Shown here one piece after another: positions 1 to 9,024 of a DNA stretch of 64,000 nucleotides; the first letter of the stretch is position 1, and each line of letters begins with the position of its first letter. The stretch is from UBA11591 sp040220895 (lineage in GTDB: Bacteria; Bacteroidota; Bacteroidia; Flavobacteriales_E; Vicingaceae), in the NCBI GenBank assembly GCA_040220895.1, contig JAVJVY010000020.1:248001-312000 (forward strand), written 5' to 3'. Position numbers and translations under genes: made by a program. The notes below the pieces were generated by a model. The model was not told the origin of the DNA. It did no database searches and saw only the letters and a list, made by a program, of their open reading frames with translations.

Positions 1-543
1 CGAAGCGTCTATGCTGAAAACATCATTCTGCGCAAGCCCGCCAACGTGGGTAGATCGCATTCACTTGGCGTGGAAGGAATGGTTTCCACCGATGTTTACA
101 AATGGTGGAACATGGATTTGATGGGAAACCTCTATTATTTCAAAGGTGACTACAACACCACGAATTTGAACAACACGTCGACCAACTGGAATACCAGGTT
201 TAACAACACTTTTTATCTGAGCCCGAGAATTCAGTTTCAATTGAATAGCATGTATCAAAGTCAAGAAGTCACTGCTCAGGGAAGAACCAGTGACTATTAC
301 ACCATAAATGCAGCGTATAAACATACTTTTTTTGACAACAAACTGTCCCTTACTTTACAGGCCAATGACCTGCTACAATCGACCAGAAGAGAGTTTATAT
401 CCGAAGGAGATGGATTCAGAACGCAGGAATTCAGTCGTCGCTATTCTCCCATTGTCATGCTAAATGTGAGCTACCGGATCAATAATTACAAGGCTAGAAA
501 AAATCAAGGGCGAGAAGAAACAGATGGTGGTGCGGACTTCTAA
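1..543 (+). CDS. Outer-membrane beta-barrel / TonB-dependent receptor-like protein, 3' end
   Basis: The open frame enters from the left edge, so only the last 180 residues are present and the start lies outside the window. The visible part alternates polar and aromatic residues in short strands (for example WNMDLMGNLYYFKG and RIQFQLNSMYQSQE) separated by Asn/Thr-rich loops, as in a transmembrane beta-barrel. The ending, with RRYSPIVMLNVSYRINNYK, resembles the C-terminus of the OMP_b-brl_3 family of Bacteroidota outer-membrane proteins, which are related to TonB-dependent receptors. The charged tail after the last strand is common in that family. The substrate cannot be told. The next gene begins about 37 bases downstream on the same strand. 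Confidence 0.8.
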   Translation, partial: RSVYAENIILRKPANVGRSHSLGVEGMVSTDVYKWWNMDLMGNLYYFKGDYNTTNLNNTSTNWNTRFNNTFYLSPRIQFQLNSMYQSQEVTAQGRTSDYYTINAAYKHTFFDNKLSLTLQANDLLQSTRREFISEGDGFRTQEFSRRYSPIVMLNVSYRINNYKARKNQGREETDGGADF

Positions 544-579
544 GCTACGTTGTATTTTCTTAAATTGGCCAAAATCTGT

Positions 580-1635
580 ATGATGAAAAACCTGCTTTTT
601 GTTATTGCGCTTTTGGGCGCGCAAAACCTACTGAGCCAAACCTGGAGCCAAGCAGACGAGGCTAATATAGGTGAAAGCGCGCAGTACTACTTGATTGATT
701 CGACCATCAGCACTTATAGCACAACAATTGGCGCTAATTCCAACTGGGATTACTCAAATGTCAGCACTTATTCTTTCGATAAGCTTTACGACGCAAAAGC
801 CGATGACGCGACACTCAGCACCTATGCCAACTTTTTCCCGACATCAACACACGACGAATATTTTAACGATGCCGTCCATATATTTTACAACTACGTTGGT
901 AATCAGCGACTTGCATATGGAATGCAGCTTTACGAGCCAAGTCAAGGTGATTTTCTGGTACTCTACGATTCTTTTCCCGAACGGACCTACCCCATAGGAT
1001 TGAACAATACCTTCGGAACTTCTCTCAATAATGTCGAAGTGGTTATATACCCGAATTCCACCAGCCCGGCAGAACGGAGATTTGAAGCTCAGGCAGGATA
1101 TTATGCCCGCTGCGAAGGAACCGGCACGTTGACCATCGGAGATAGCACATTCACGAATGTTCTGCGTTACTACCGCCGAGACAGCGTTGGTGCAACATTG
1201 GGTATTTTAGGAGCTGCCAAGCTACTTAGAAAACAATATGAATACCTTTTACCTGGTAGAACATTTCCAATCTTCATTCATACCAGCCTCAAAATCACAG
1301 GGGCATTTCCGGTAAAATTTGAATATGTTCAAGTCCTGTCCCAAGTCAAGCCTAAAATATCGACCGGTATAAATGAATCTTTTATCAAAGATCTGGGCAT
1401 ACAACTCTTTCCTAACCCGGCGCACGAAGTTCTAACCATCTCCGCACCTGACCAATTAATGGTCGCCCAAGTTGATATCCACGACTTAACGGGAAAACGA
1501 ATTGCCAGCCAAAGTATTTCACCGAGTGGAAATATCGCCATCGACGATCTGCCGGAAGGGGTTTATTCAGCTATTATTGTGCTCGAAGACGGCAGAAGCA
1601 CTGCCATTCGTTTTGTGAAAGTCAAACATCAATAA
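580..1635 (+). CDS. Secreted protein with T9SS type A sorting domain
   Basis: A 351-residue protein starting at one of two adjacent ATG codons (580 or 583); the open frame extends to a TTG at 550, but the signal peptide (MMKNLLFVIALLGAQNLLSQ) fixes the start here. The last 75 residues form a T9SS type A sorting domain: LFPNPAHEVLTI, then IHDLTGKRI, then LPEGVYSAIIV. It should therefore cross the outer membrane through the type IX machinery and be released or anchored. The middle (about 20-270) has no motif I recognise. It follows the receptor gene closely and may share its transcript. Its function is unknown. Confidence 0.85.
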   Translation: MMKNLLFVIALLGAQNLLSQTWSQADEANIGESAQYYLIDSTISTYSTTIGANSNWDYSNVSTYSFDKLYDAKADDATLSTYANFFPTSTHDEYFNDAVHIFYNYVGNQRLAYGMQLYEPSQGDFLVLYDSFPERTYPIGLNNTFGTSLNNVEVVIYPNSTSPAERRFEAQAGYYARCEGTGTLTIGDSTFTNVLRYYRRDSVGATLGILGAAKLLRKQYEYLLPGRTFPIFIHTSLKITGAFPVKFEYVQVLSQVKPKISTGINESFIKDLGIQLFPNPAHEVLTISAPDQLMVAQVDIHDLTGKRIASQSISPSGNIAIDDLPEGVYSAIIVLEDGRSTAIRFVKVKHQ

Positions 1636-1665
1636 GCCCTGATTTGTTATCAATAAATCTGTGAA

Positions 1666-2508
1666 ATGGAAAAAGCAAACTGGAAAACGGTTAAAGAATA
1701 CCAGGACATCACGTACCGAAAATCCGGTGGTGTTGCGCGAATTGCTTTCAACCGACCCGACGTTAGGAATGCCTTCAGACCCAAGACCGTAAGTGAATTA
1801 TTCGAAGCCTTTTTAGACGCCAGAGAGGATACAAACATTGGCGTTGTTCTATTTTCTGCCGAAGGACCCTCGAACAAGGATGGTGTCTACTCTTTTTGCA
1901 GCGGGGGAGATCAAAATGCAAGAGGTCATCAGGGCTATGTTGATGATGAAGGCATGCCTCGTTTGAACATACTGGAAGTCCAGCGTTTAATTAGGTTCAT
2001 GCCAAAAGTTGTAATTGCCGTCATTCCGGGGTGGGCCGTGGGTGGTGGGCATAGCCTGCACGTGGTATGCGACCTTTCCCTTGCAAGCGAGGAACACGCT
2101 ATTTTTAAGCAGACAGACGCCGATGTGACAAGCTTTGACGGCGGTTATGGATCGGCGTATTTGGCAAAAATGGTCGGCCAGAAAAGAGCACGGGAAATCT
2201 TTTTTTTAGGCAGAAATTATTCTGCTAAAGAAGCCTATGACATGGGTATGGTTAATGCCGTGATCAAACACAAGGAATTAGAAGAAACGGCCTTTCAATG
2301 GGCGCAGGAAATTCTGGCCAAATCGCCAACATCGATCAAGATGTTGAAATTCGCATTTAATCTGACCGACGACGGCATGGTCGGGCAACAAGTCTTTGCC
2401 GGTGAGGCTACCAGACTGGCGTATATGACAGATGAAGCAAAAGAAGGAAGAAATGCATTTCTAGAAAAACGACGCCCCGATTTCAAAGACATCAAGTGGA
2501 TTCCCTGA
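1666..2508 (+). CDS. menB: 1,4-dihydroxy-2-naphthoyl-CoA synthase (MenB)
   Basis: A 280-residue crotonase-fold enzyme that closes the second ring of the menaquinone precursor, converting o-succinylbenzoyl-CoA to 1,4-dihydroxy-2-naphthoyl-CoA in the cytoplasm. Family marks seen: NRPDVRNAFRPKTV near residue 28, the oxyanion-hole region FCSGGDQNARG near 82, GWAVGGGHSLHVVCDL near 122, the active-site stretch TDADVTSFDGGYGS near 150, and the C-terminal KRRPDFKDIKWIP typical of MenB. The length is normal for the family. It stands 30 bases after the T9SS gene; no other men gene lies in the window. Menaquinone is the usual respiratory quinone of Bacteroidota. Confidence 0.96.
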   Translation: MEKANWKTVKEYQDITYRKSGGVARIAFNRPDVRNAFRPKTVSELFEAFLDAREDTNIGVVLFSAEGPSNKDGVYSFCSGGDQNARGHQGYVDDEGMPRLNILEVQRLIRFMPKVVIAVIPGWAVGGGHSLHVVCDLSLASEEHAIFKQTDADVTSFDGGYGSAYLAKMVGQKRAREIFFLGRNYSAKEAYDMGMVNAVIKHKELEETAFQWAQEILAKSPTSIKMLKFAFNLTDDGMVGQQVFAGEATRLAYMTDEAKEGRNAFLEKRRPDFKDIKWIP

Positions 2509-2610
2509 CTTCTTAGCACCACCTTGTTGATATTTTAAGGTGCATATGCTCAAGGGTTGGTGTTCAGGTCTTATATTCGTATCCTTGTATTAAAACTTAA
2601 AAACTATTTT

Positions 2611-4095
2611 ATGAAAAATCTATATACTCTTTTATGCCTTCTGACCTTTTCTGGTCTGGTGGCCCAAGACACAACTTCGTTTCGAATGATTGGACTGTCA
2701 GAAGGAGTTGAAATCGATTTCTTTTTTGATGATTCAACTTCCATGGGCGACATCAACACCAATTTTGGTAGCTCAGGTCACGCCATATTTGTGAATCCGG
2801 CAGATAGCCTGGTGTATGCGCTTATTGACTTAAACGGCTCCGGTGACAGAAACCTGTATACGGTGAATCCATTTAACGGAACTACTGCCCTGGCTGTAAA
2901 CTTTACCACAACCTACTTTAATTCTGCCGACATCGCCGACAATGGAAAATTGTACTTAATAGAAGGTGTTGCAGGCGGAAATAACGGTGCCATACACGAA
3001 TATGATTTAAGTACCAATACCGATACGGTATGGACAACGATTCCAGTCGGTTTCCTTCCGCGAGGATTAGAGTACAACCCGGTTGATTCCAGCATTTACG
3101 TTTTCAGAGGTTACAGTTCTTCGTCATATAAAATTGACCTGGCTACGGTGACCACAACAAATTTTGCCACTACTGGCATGTCTAATCCCGAGATTCACGG
3201 TGGGTATTTTGCCAAAGACGCCGGCATCTTTTTCTTATGTGACTATTATGGTGAAATGTATGTCACTGATTCAAACTGGAACAGCACCATCCTTTACCAC
3301 GATATGAATAATGGCGTCACGGCCAACAACATCATGGACCTGACCATGTTCCCGACAATCAAAAGCCCCGATTCAATGAAATTTTGCCCAGGAGATAGCG
3401 GCAGAATGGAAGGATTTTATTCTGCAAGCGGATATACCTGGTACAAAGACGGTCAGGTCGTTCCTGGTTTAACCGGCCGCATTGCCTACGCAAAAGACCC
3501 AGGAGTGTACAGGGCCTTGATCGGAATCACCATGGCTCAAGGAACAAATTACATGTGGTCAGAACCCATCGTTGTTGAGAATTACACACAGCCAAACTTT
3601 AACATTACCAATGCAGACAACGATACCCTGATTTGCCCGAATGACACCATCGTACTTAACGGTAATAACGGCTTCATGCTTCAGTGGTACCGAAACGGAA
3701 CGGCCATTGCCGGTGCCACGGCACCCCAGTACAATGCAACAATGGAAGGTTCCTATAACATGTATAAAACCAACATGAGTCTCTGCGCGGATTCTGCCAA
3801 AGCGCCATATGTGATCTATCCGGATACTACTCCGGCATGTTATGTTGGAATAGCTAACCAGAATGAAAAGCAACTCGAAATCTATCCGAATCCGGTAAAT
3901 GATGTGATGTACATTCGCTCAGCCGAGCTCATTGATGCCGTCGAAGTTTATAATTTAGAAGGCAAGATGCTTTTCAGATCTATTACCGAGGGTACAAGAC
4001 AAATGGAATTGAATTTTACCGATTTCGAACATGGCTCTTACTACGTCAGGGTTCAAACCGGAGATCAGGTTATATCTAAACTGGTCATCAAATAA
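2611..4095 (+). CDS. Secreted propeller/Ig-like protein with T9SS type A sorting domain
   Basis: A 494-residue protein. The frame is open from 2557, but the ATG at 2611 begins a clear signal peptide (MKNLYTLLCLLTFSGLVAQ). Residues about 30-260 have repeated strand-turn patterns with phrases such as LVYALIDLNGSGDRNLYTVNP and SSIYVFRG that resemble a beta-propeller reading out values. Residues about 260-420 contain two Ig-like segments with paired Cys and Trp-Tyr motifs (FCPGDSG...YTWYKDG; LICPNDTIVLNG...LQWYRNG), a common Bacteroidota adhesin or cargo design. The end (IYPNPVNDVMYI, VYNLEGKMLF, GSYYVRV) is a T9SS type A sorting domain. A strong terminator follows at 4112. The function is unknown, probably surface or secreted. 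Confidence 0.85.
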   Translation: MKNLYTLLCLLTFSGLVAQDTTSFRMIGLSEGVEIDFFFDDSTSMGDINTNFGSSGHAIFVNPADSLVYALIDLNGSGDRNLYTVNPFNGTTALAVNFTTTYFNSADIADNGKLYLIEGVAGGNNGAIHEYDLSTNTDTVWTTIPVGFLPRGLEYNPVDSSIYVFRGYSSSSYKIDLATVTTTNFATTGMSNPEIHGGYFAKDAGIFFLCDYYGEMYVTDSNWNSTILYHDMNNGVTANNIMDLTMFPTIKSPDSMKFCPGDSGRMEGFYSASGYTWYKDGQVVPGLTGRIAYAKDPGVYRALIGITMAQGTNYMWSEPIVVENYTQPNFNITNADNDTLICPNDTIVLNGNNGFMLQWYRNGTAIAGATAPQYNATMEGSYNMYKTNMSLCADSAKAPYVIYPDTTPACYVGIANQNEKQLEIYPNPVNDVMYIRSAELIDAVEVYNLEGKMLFRSITEGTRQMELNFTDFEHGSYYVRVQTGDQVISKLVIK

Positions 4096-4111
4096 TCAAT
4101 TTTTAACCTTT

Positions 4112-4145
4112 AAAAAGCCTCATCCTTGGATGGGGCTTTTTTTTT
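4112..4145 (+). terminator. Rho-independent terminator after the T9SS gene
   Basis: A near-perfect stem, AAAAAGCCTCATCC against GGATGGGGCTTTTT with a two-base loop, runs into a run of nine or more T. It starts 17 bases after the stop codon of the upstream gene. Confidence 0.9.
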
Positions 4146-4350
4146 GCATTGGCTTAAACAACACGGACCATGGCCTTGTAAAGTCTACGGGCATGTCAAC
4201 CCGGCATTCCAGGCCTTCACCAACCAGGTTTTCACTCGACAGCTTATATTGTTGTCAAGAACCATGTCCAAAGAGAGGTATCTATGTTTTTTTGCCTCAC
4301 CCTCCGAGCCAATAGTTCTTGTTATTAAATTTGAGTCAAAACCTTGCCCT

Positions 4351-4998
4351 ATGAACTTTGATTCCAAGATCGTTGAGGAGTTATATCACGAAGAAGAACA
4401 CCAGCAGCAGAAACTTATTCGTGAAGCCCGGAATTTGCTTACTAATGTCAAAAAAGTCAAGGCTGTGTCTCAATATCTGATCATTTCAGAAAAGGCAATT
4501 AAAATAATATGCCTGCGCTATCGACTCCGATTTCTTGATTTAAGCTATTTCAAAGGTGATATTCCAATCGAGGCTTCTGAGGCCTTAGTTGAAGCGCGGA
4601 AAGCATATGGTCAAGCGATTAAATCCATTAAAATCATTGCCCCCGGTGAACTCTTCAAACTTGAAAACAGGGAGAAAGACCCTATGCTCCTAGCCGATCT
4701 GGGGGAAGGAAAATACCTGCTGATATACAAATGGGGAGCTGAATTTTCAACAATGCGGCAATTCTATGTTCTTCCAATGCGTAATATCCCTTCTATGATC
4801 GTTTCATTGGGAATCATTGCTTTACTCTTTTCGGTTTTGCTCATCCCATTCGCAGGTGGAGTAAATCTCCAACTAAAGGAATTCATTTTTGGATTTGGCG
4901 TGGTATGGTTAGGTTGTATTAGTTATTGCCTATTCCTTGCCCTTTCTCAAAACATCATGCCAACGAGCCTGATATGGAATTCCAAATTTCTTGATTGA
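4351..4998 (+). CDS. Membrane protein of unknown function
   Basis: A 215-residue protein with start chosen at the ATG giving MNFDSKIVEELYHEEEHQQQ. The frame is open back to 4126, but that part overlaps the terminator just described and reads as low-quality protein. Residues 1-150 are hydrophilic and helical with many Lys and Glu; two hydrophobic segments follow near 150-170 (IPSMIVSLGIIALLFSVLLI) and 180-203 (FIFGFGVVWLGCISYCLFLA). This suggests a cytoplasmic N-terminal domain with a two-helix membrane anchor at the C-terminus. I do not recognise a family. The next gene (SulP) starts 124 bases on; a functional link is not evident. Confidence 0.6.
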   Translation: MNFDSKIVEELYHEEEHQQQKLIREARNLLTNVKKVKAVSQYLIISEKAIKIICLRYRLRFLDLSYFKGDIPIEASEALVEARKAYGQAIKSIKIIAPGELFKLENREKDPMLLADLGEGKYLLIYKWGAEFSTMRQFYVLPMRNIPSMIVSLGIIALLFSVLLIPFAGGVNLQLKEFIFGFGVVWLGCISYCLFLALSQNIMPTSLIWNSKFLD

Positions 4999-5122
4999 GA
5001 TCAGTAGGCTTTGCCGATCTTAAATTCTGCCTCCTTTTTTTTATCTTAAGCCCAGGAAACAGCCTCTAAGGGTCTGTTCTTTATTTTAGAATTTCACGAA
5101 TCTTATTTAAGACCGTCGTTGA

Positions 5123-7363
5123 ATGAATAATCAAATCATTCCTAAAAAGGGCTTACCGGGGCTGTTAGAGAACTGGCAAAGTGACATGATCGCAGCACTG
5201 AGCGTTTCGCTGGTTGCATTGCCACTTGGACTTGGCATCGCCTTGGCGTCTGGAGTGCCGCCGATGGCAGGTATTTTATCGGCCATCGTCGGAGGTATTG
5301 TTACAACCTTTTTCCGCGGCAGTCATGTAGCAATCAATGGCCCAACTGCTGGTTTGGTCACCGTAATTCTCAATGCTTTGATCGTCTTGAATGACGGAAG
5401 TGGGCAAACATTAAATTATGTACTCGCTGCCGTAGTCATTGCCGGCTTTCTCCAGGTGCTTTTTGGCTTTTTCAGGCTCGGACAATACGCAGATGTATTC
5501 CATTCTTCAGTCATTCGGGGTATTTTAGCGGCAATAGGTATCATCATCATTGCTCATCAAATTCATGTCGCCCTTGGAACCGGATACAAGTCAGAGGAAG
5601 TCATTGAGAGTCTTTTAAGCGTTTTTACTCACATTGACCGAATAAACCCCTTTGTAGCCGTAATTGCTATAATCAGTCTGCTGTTATTGGTCTTTCACGG
5701 GAGGATATCTTACAAACTTTTTCATATGCTGCCCGCACCTATGTGGGTTCTATTCATTTCCATTCCCTTTGTTTATGCATTTAATTTTTTTGAGCCTCAT
5801 TCTCTTTACCTTTTTGGAAATCAATACTACGTTGGACCGGAACTATTACTCGACATACCCGACAATCTTCTGGATTCGATCATGTTTCCGAATTTTTCCA
5901 AGATCGACACGTGGCCATTTTGGGCCACCGTGTTTTCAATCACCGTCATTGCCAGCATTGAATCACTTGCAAGCAGCAAGGCCATTGATAAAATAGACCC
6001 TTACCGTCGTAAAACAAGACTAAATAAAGACTTGATGGCTGTTGGATTGTCCACAATGGTATCAGGATTCATAGGAGGTCTTCCGGTCATCACAGTAATT
6101 CTAAGAAGCACGGTCAACGTACACAATTACGCTAAAACCAAATGGTCTAATTTCTACCATGGCATTTTTCTCCTGGTATTTATATTCCTTTTAGCACCGG
6201 TTATTCAATTGGTACCACTGTGTGCATTGGCGGCACTGTTGGTTTTCACGGGCTTCAAACTCGCTTCTCCCAGGGTATTCAGACAAATATATGACCAGGG
6301 CATAGAGCAGCCTTTGTTTTTCGTCGGAACCTTGGTCATAACGCTTTACACGGATCTTCTAATTGGCATTTTTGGAGGCCTTGCCTTGGCATTGAGCGTG
6401 CATTTTTTACTTTCTCGTTTAACACCTTCACAATTTGTAAAAATGCTCTTTAATTCTGGTACAGAACTCTACATGAAAAAAGACGATTCTTTCGAATTGA
6501 AAGTAAGGGGTATTGCCAACTTCTTGTCGGCGATACGTATTGATAAATTCCTTGCCGATATTCCCAAGGGCGGTTCAGCCATTGTTGACCTGTCAGATGC
6601 TCGTTTGGTTGATTTCTCTATTCTTGAAAACCTTTATGAATTTCAAAGAAACTATTCTGCAGGTGGTGGTAAAATGAGCATTATCGGGCTAGACAAGCAC
6701 ATTTCTTCTTCCAATCATAAGTTGGCCCTTAAGATCATGAATTCTCCTCAGGAACGAGTTAGCAAGCGTCAACTTAGCCTTGAAAAAATGGCTCAGGAAT
6801 TTGAATGGCAATTCAGCCACAATCCTGAAGAGAACATCGACTATTTTCAAACCTTTTACTTTTTTAAGTCACGGCCAATCGAGTATAAATTCAACCTGAT
6901 CTCTGATCCCAAAAGCAAAATATACTGGGAGATCGCTGACGTTACTTTTGACGAAGGAGCCTTTATTTCATCCGAGGAATACGATACCACACTGGGTTTA
7001 ATTCGTTTACCATTCAGTATTCCAAAATTCACTATCGAAAAAAGTGACTTATTGAGTAAATACATAGAATTGCCCGGGCATAAAGACATCGATTATGTCA
7101 TTTATCATGAATTTTCAGACAAATTCATTGTCAAGGTCGAAGATGAGTCAAAAATGACGGCCTTCCTCAATGGAAAACTCAAGGAATTTATTGGCTCTAG
7201 TGATATCAACCACCTTGAAAGTAACGGTGAAGCCATATTGATATTCAACGATAGCATGCGTTTGGCAAGGATCCGGGAATACTCTAAAATCATCCACTTT
7301 ATTCAGGAATTGATCGCCCACATTAAACCCCAGGAATCTATCAAGCCTAAAGTCAAAGTATGA
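5123..7363 (+). CDS. SulP (SLC26) family anion transporter with STAS domain and long C-terminal extension
   Basis: A 746-residue inner-membrane protein. Residues about 10-440 hold the SulP transport core: DMIAALSVSLVALPLGLGIA near 20, GGIVTTFFRGSHVAINGPTAG near 57, and multiple further helices, ending before 450. Residues about 455-550 form a STAS-like domain with AIVDLSDARLVDFSILENL. A further 190 residues without a recognised motif follow, so the protein is longer than a plain SulP carrier (usually 480-600). SulP proteins carry sulfate, bicarbonate or dicarboxylates; the substrate cannot be assigned. Its stop overlaps the start of the MltF-like gene by four bases (ATGA), indicating translational coupling. 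Confidence 0.88.
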   Translation: MNNQIIPKKGLPGLLENWQSDMIAALSVSLVALPLGLGIALASGVPPMAGILSAIVGGIVTTFFRGSHVAINGPTAGLVTVILNALIVLNDGSGQTLNYVLAAVVIAGFLQVLFGFFRLGQYADVFHSSVIRGILAAIGIIIIAHQIHVALGTGYKSEEVIESLLSVFTHIDRINPFVAVIAIISLLLLVFHGRISYKLFHMLPAPMWVLFISIPFVYAFNFFEPHSLYLFGNQYYVGPELLLDIPDNLLDSIMFPNFSKIDTWPFWATVFSITVIASIESLASSKAIDKIDPYRRKTRLNKDLMAVGLSTMVSGFIGGLPVITVILRSTVNVHNYAKTKWSNFYHGIFLLVFIFLLAPVIQLVPLCALAALLVFTGFKLASPRVFRQIYDQGIEQPLFFVGTLVITLYTDLLIGIFGGLALALSVHFLLSRLTPSQFVKMLFNSGTELYMKKDDSFELKVRGIANFLSAIRIDKFLADIPKGGSAIVDLSDARLVDFSILENLYEFQRNYSAGGGKMSIIGLDKHISSSNHKLALKIMNSPQERVSKRQLSLEKMAQEFEWQFSHNPEENIDYFQTFYFFKSRPIEYKFNLISDPKSKIYWEIADVTFDEGAFISSEEYDTTLGLIRLPFSIPKFTIEKSDLLSKYIELPGHKDIDYVIYHEFSDKFIVKVEDESKMTAFLNGKLKEFIGSSDINHLESNGEAILIFNDSMRLARIREYSKIIHFIQELIAHIKPQESIKPKVKV

Positions 7364-8856
7364 ATTCTGACAAAGAGAGTTACACGGAACGTCGGTGTCA
7401 ATTCATTGGAACAATTAGTATTGTTGTTCTTATTACCTGCCTCCTTTTTATCACTTCATGTTCGGAAACCACCGATTCCGAAAGGAATACTGGTGGAATG
7501 CAAGATGAAAAATTGCGAAATATGGAGCAGATTCTCGAGGCCGGAAAACTAAGAGTATTAACTACCTACAGCAGTACAAATTATTTTTTATACCGAGGTC
7601 AGGCCATGGGATATGAATATGACATGGCCAATAAACTGGCCCGTTTCCTGGGCCTGCAATTGAAAGTTATCGTTGCTAAAAACACAGATGAACTTATTGA
7701 GCTTTTGTTAAGTGGCAAAGGAGATATGATTGCGGCAGGCTTAACTGCTACTAATGACCGTCGACAAAGAATTGTTTTTACAGACTACCTTTACCTGACC
7801 AAACAGGTCTTGGTTCAGCGCAAGCCAGAAAACTGGAGGCGCATGCAGCGGCACCAGATCGATCATAAACTGGTGAAAGATCCCATTGAACTGATTGGAG
7901 ATACGGTTTATGTAAAAAAGGGAACTTCCTATTACCAGCGATTGATCAATCTTCAGAATGAAATTGGCGGGAATATTCACATCCAATTGGTCGATGAGGA
8001 GGTGCCCACCGAAAAATTGATCGAAATGGTCGTCGAGGGTCAGATCCCCTTCACTATTGCCGACCAAAACATTGCCAACGTTAGTGCCTCGTATTTCCCA
8101 GATCTGGATGTGAACACAGCCATCAGTTTTTCTCAGCGTATTTCTTGGGCCATCCGCAAGAATTCCCCCAAACTTCTGGACACCATCAATTATTGGATCA
8201 CCAAAATGAAGAAGTATAACGAGTACTACGCCGTTTACGATAAATACTTCAAAAGTCCCCGTTCATTTAGCAAACGGGTCAGTAGTGACTTTTACAGCAA
8301 GAATACGGGTAAAATAAGCCCTTATGACGACCTGATCAAGATGCATGCCAAAGCCATCGGCTGGGATTGGGTTTTAATCTCTTCTATCATTTACCAAGAA
8401 TCCCAATTCAATCCAACGGCAGAATCCTGGGCCAGTGCGAATGGACTAATGCAGTTAATGCCCGCAACTGCTCAGGAATTAAATGTGGAAGATGTACTGG
8501 ATCCAAATCAAAACATCCAGGCGGGAATAAGGTACCTCAAGCGTATGTGGAATCAATGGGACGAAATTGAAGATTCAATTCAGCGTTTAAAATTTACCAT
8601 AGCTTCTTACAATTGTGGATCGCAGCACGTTGCAGATGCGATGAAACTCGCTAAAAAATACAACATGGAATCCCATACCTGGGATGAAAACGTCGAGGTT
8701 CAACTTCTGAATTTGACCTATTCAAACTATTACCGGGATGATGTTGTAAGCTACGGCTATGTGAGAGGTAGGGAAACGGTGAACTATGTAAGAGAGATTT
8801 TTGAACGTTACCGGTTATACAGACAATTTATTCCTCACACGGCGGAAAGTAGATAA
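7360..8856 (+). CDS. mltF: MltF-type lytic murein transglycosylase lipoprotein with solute-binding domain
   Basis: A 498-residue protein. An N-terminal hydrophobic segment ends in a lipobox (FITSC, Cys about 34), so it is probably a lipoprotein. Residues about 60-300 form a periplasmic solute-binding (SBP_bac_3) domain beginning LRVLTTYSSTNYFLYRGQAMGYEYD. Residues about 325-450 are the SLT catalytic domain with the expected Glu in YQESQFNP, then ANGLMQLMPATA and TIASYNCGSQHV. This order matches MltF, which cleaves peptidoglycan with 1,6-anhydro product formation and whose first domain senses muropeptides. Its start lies inside the stop codon of the SulP gene, so the two are coupled. Confidence 0.92.
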   Translation: MNSDKESYTERRCQFIGTISIVVLITCLLFITSCSETTDSERNTGGMQDEKLRNMEQILEAGKLRVLTTYSSTNYFLYRGQAMGYEYDMANKLARFLGLQLKVIVAKNTDELIELLLSGKGDMIAAGLTATNDRRQRIVFTDYLYLTKQVLVQRKPENWRRMQRHQIDHKLVKDPIELIGDTVYVKKGTSYYQRLINLQNEIGGNIHIQLVDEEVPTEKLIEMVVEGQIPFTIADQNIANVSASYFPDLDVNTAISFSQRISWAIRKNSPKLLDTINYWITKMKKYNEYYAVYDKYFKSPRSFSKRVSSDFYSKNTGKISPYDDLIKMHAKAIGWDWVLISSIIYQESQFNPTAESWASANGLMQLMPATAQELNVEDVLDPNQNIQAGIRYLKRMWNQWDEIEDSIQRLKFTIASYNCGSQHVADAMKLAKKYNMESHTWDENVEVQLLNLTYSNYYRDDVVSYGYVRGRETVNYVREIFERYRLYRQFIPHTAESR

Positions 8857-9024
8857 ACTCCAGGATTATTCACGACTCTGTTCCAAGGCCAATTTGGTGA
8901 GGAAGGCCTTCCTATTAACTTGTACGATCATATCTTCTCTTATGATGAATATCATGATTGCGAGCATCTCTTGTCATGGCATCCAAAATAGAATTCTGCC
9001 AACTTCACATGAAATTAGAAAATT

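Noticed and set aside
4031..4350. Frames spanning the terminator at 4112 and extending the 4351 gene upstream
   Set aside because: They pass through a strong hairpin with a T-run, and the residues coded there do not resemble the downstream protein; the later ATG was preferred.
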